Assembly: GCA_017461825.1 (NCBI GenBank)
Contig: JAFTXB010000214.1
Coordinates: 1-6,807 of the forward strand
Reading direction: 5' to 3'
Origin: Clostridia bacterium
Lineage (GTDB): Bacteria > Bacillota > Clostridia > Oscillospirales > CAG-272
DNA: 6,807 nt
Below, one piece after another: positions 6,210 through 6,807 of the stretch; positions within the stretch are counted from its first letter, which is position 1; the number at the start of each line of letters is the position of its first letter. The notes beneath the pieces are model-generated. The model had not been told where the DNA came from. It did no database searches and saw only the letters and a list, made by a program, of their open reading frames with translations. A program made the position numbers and the translations under genes.

Positions 6210-6512
6210 ATGAATTTTGAAAAAATAAAATATAGTAAATGCCCCTCTTGTAAAAAGCATGGGATTCCGGCTTTTCGAAAAATAGGTCATCGTTATAATC
6301 TGGCTGTTACATGTCGGTATTGCGGAAAAAGCTTCTCGGTAAACATTGTGCTGTCCATTTTTATGAAGATTGCAATTGGTGTTTTAGTTGGCGGTATTGC
6401 GTTTGCGGTGAAAAACTATCTATTTGAGGTGCCGCTTTTAATTTGGATTATACTGATGCTCTGTTTATGGTTTTTATGTGAGTATCTTGTTCCGCTTGAA
6501 GAAATTGAATAA
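6210..6512 (+). CDS. Small zinc-ribbon membrane protein, function unknown
   Basis: The product is 100 residues. The N-terminal CPSC (Cys11, Cys14) and CRYC (Cys35, Cys38) form a CxxC-x20-CxxC zinc-ribbon pattern. They are followed by two hydrophobic segments at about 47-66 and 73-91 and a short acidic tail ending PLEEIE. It is probably an integral membrane protein with a cytoplasmic zinc ribbon. GGGAGGAG lies close upstream of the ATG and supports the start. It is the last gene before a strong terminator, 27 bases after the carboxypeptidase. The lower GC content relative to the genes before it suggests a different history or relaxed selection. I do not recognise a characterised family. Confidence 0.82.
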   Translation: MNFEKIKYSKCPSCKKHGIPAFRKIGHRYNLAVTCRYCGKSFSVNIVLSIFMKIAIGVLVGGIAFAVKNYLFEVPLLIWIILMLCLWFLCEYLVPLEEIE

Positions 6513-6524
6513 CCTTACTTTTTT

Positions 6525-6552
6525 CAGCCGCACTTTCGGGTGCGGCTGTTTT
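6525..6552 (+). terminator. Strong intrinsic terminator of the plus-strand operon
   Basis: CAGCCGCAC pairs perfectly with GTGCGGCTG (6525-6533 with 6540-6548, 6-base loop), followed by four T. It lies 12 bases after the zinc-ribbon gene and closes the four-gene operon. The sequence upstream is T-rich rather than A-rich, so it works in one direction only. Confidence 0.9.
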
Positions 6553-6576
6553 GGTAATAAAAAGACGGCTGCGAGG

Positions 6577-6681
6577 TTTGTAGGGGACGGCGCCTCGACG
6601 TCCCGTCACGTTGTATAAAAGCTGTATTGTATAGCGGTATGTGTTCGTTATCGGGACGTTGTGGGCACCGTTCCCTACAAA
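6577..6681. repeat. 105-bp inverted-repeat element, MITE-like
   Basis: The left arm (6577-6605, beginning TTTGTAGGG and ending ACGTCCCG) matches the reverse complement of the right arm (6652-6681) at 25 of 29 positions, with one extra base in the right arm. About 46 bases separate them. Each arm also has its own smaller dyad, for example GGGACG/CGTCCC at 6584-6589 and 6599-6604. No coding sequence and no clear target-site duplication was seen. GTAGGG-type dyads occur as dispersed intergenic repeats in gut Clostridia, by recollection. Copy number could not be checked here. Confidence 0.75.
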
Positions 6682-6699
6682 AAATGCCGCCAAACGGCG
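6679..6699 (-). terminator. Possible minus-strand terminator
   Basis: Read on the minus strand, GCCG and CGGC (6695-6698 with 6686-6689, 5-base loop) are followed after one A by six U residues (6679-6684). The stem is short. It would serve a gene entering from the right edge, which is not visible. It may simply be part of the neighbouring repeat. Confidence 0.3.
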
Positions 6700-6765
6700 A
6701 GCGCACGAATAAAAAAATCCCCCCACAAAACCCAAAAATCTTCAAACGTTTTGGAGGAGGGAGGC

Positions 6766-6801
6766 GGGGGAGGAAACATTTTACGAAAAGGTTGCTCCCC
6801 C
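6766..6801. repeat. Long imperfect hairpin at the right edge
   Basis: GGGGGAG (6766-6772) pairs with CTCCCCC (6795-6801), AAC (6775-6777) with GTT (6791-6793), and TTTT (6779-6782) with AAAA (6786-6789), around a 3-base loop. The small internal mismatches leave about 14 pairs in total. The flanking stretch 6711-6765 is low-complexity (C-rich, then G-rich) with no convincing gene. The element may continue beyond the window. Confidence 0.5.
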
Positions 6802-6807
6802 CCAAAA

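Noticed and set aside
6753..6773. Possible G-quadruplex
   Set aside because: Most G runs are only two long, so only a weak two-layer structure is possible. The hairpin explains part of the run better.
6448..6805. Minus-strand open frames over the terminator and repeat region
   Set aside because: They cross a strong terminator and an inverted-repeat element and have low-complexity translations rich in Arg, Pro and Gly. No ribosome binding site was seen.
1..6807. CRISPR array, tRNA, rRNA, transposase or phage genes
   Set aside because: No regularly spaced direct repeats, cloverleaf-like sequence, rRNA signature or recombinase motif was seen on either strand.

Overview
The window looks like a chromosomal segment of a Gram-positive Clostridia member, probably a gut Oscillospiraceae/Ruminococcaceae-type organism. 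The taxonomic call is inference. It rests on a SCIFF (six-cysteine ranthipeptide) precursor with its radical SAM maturase, which is a near-signature of Clostridia. Strong AGGAGG-type ribosome binding sites, consensus sigma-A promoters and the clostridial style of the rpsF operon also fit. No tRNA, rRNA, CRISPR array or transposase gene was seen.

Left part, minus strand (about 1-3600). Two transcription units run leftwards. The first starts at a consensus promoter at 3553-3581 and reads the 50-residue SCIFF peptide scfA (3365-3517), which is short enough to be missed by ordinary gene calling. It then passes a terminator-like hairpin (3325-3347), the maturase scfB (1908-3296) and an Orn/Lys/Arg-decarboxylase-family PLP enzyme (580-1911). 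The start codon of that enzyme overlaps the scfB stop codon by four bases. A weak terminator follows. The second unit begins at another consensus promoter (505-533), has an 80-base leader with two perfect hairpins, and encodes ribosomal protein S6 (rpsF, 36-416). It continues off the left edge, where a ribosome binding site for the next gene (expected ssb) is visible.

Right part, plus strand (about 3634-6552). Tandem sigma-A promoters (3634-3662 and 3676-3704) and an imperfect dyad at the expected start site drive a compact four-gene operon. The genes are a lipoprotein-type ComEC-like metallo-beta-lactamase-fold hydrolase (3757-4590), a FabG-like short-chain dehydrogenase (4618-5331), a membrane-anchored VanY-like M15 D-Ala-D-Ala carboxypeptidase (5328-6182, four-base overlap with the gene before it), and a small zinc-ribbon membrane protein (6210-6512). 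It ends at a strong intrinsic terminator (6525-6552). Three of the four products are predicted to be at the cell envelope.

The last 255 bases hold no gene. They carry a 105-bp element with about 29-bp terminal inverted repeats (6577-6681), which looks like a MITE or intergenic repeat, and a second long imperfect hairpin running to the window edge (6766-6801).

The most distinctive biology is the ranthipeptide locus. The system itself is known, but this precursor has seven cysteines and glycine at the position corresponding, from memory, to the reported thioether acceptor Thr37 of the characterised homologue CteA. Its maturase is translationally coupled to a PLP decarboxylase-like enzyme.
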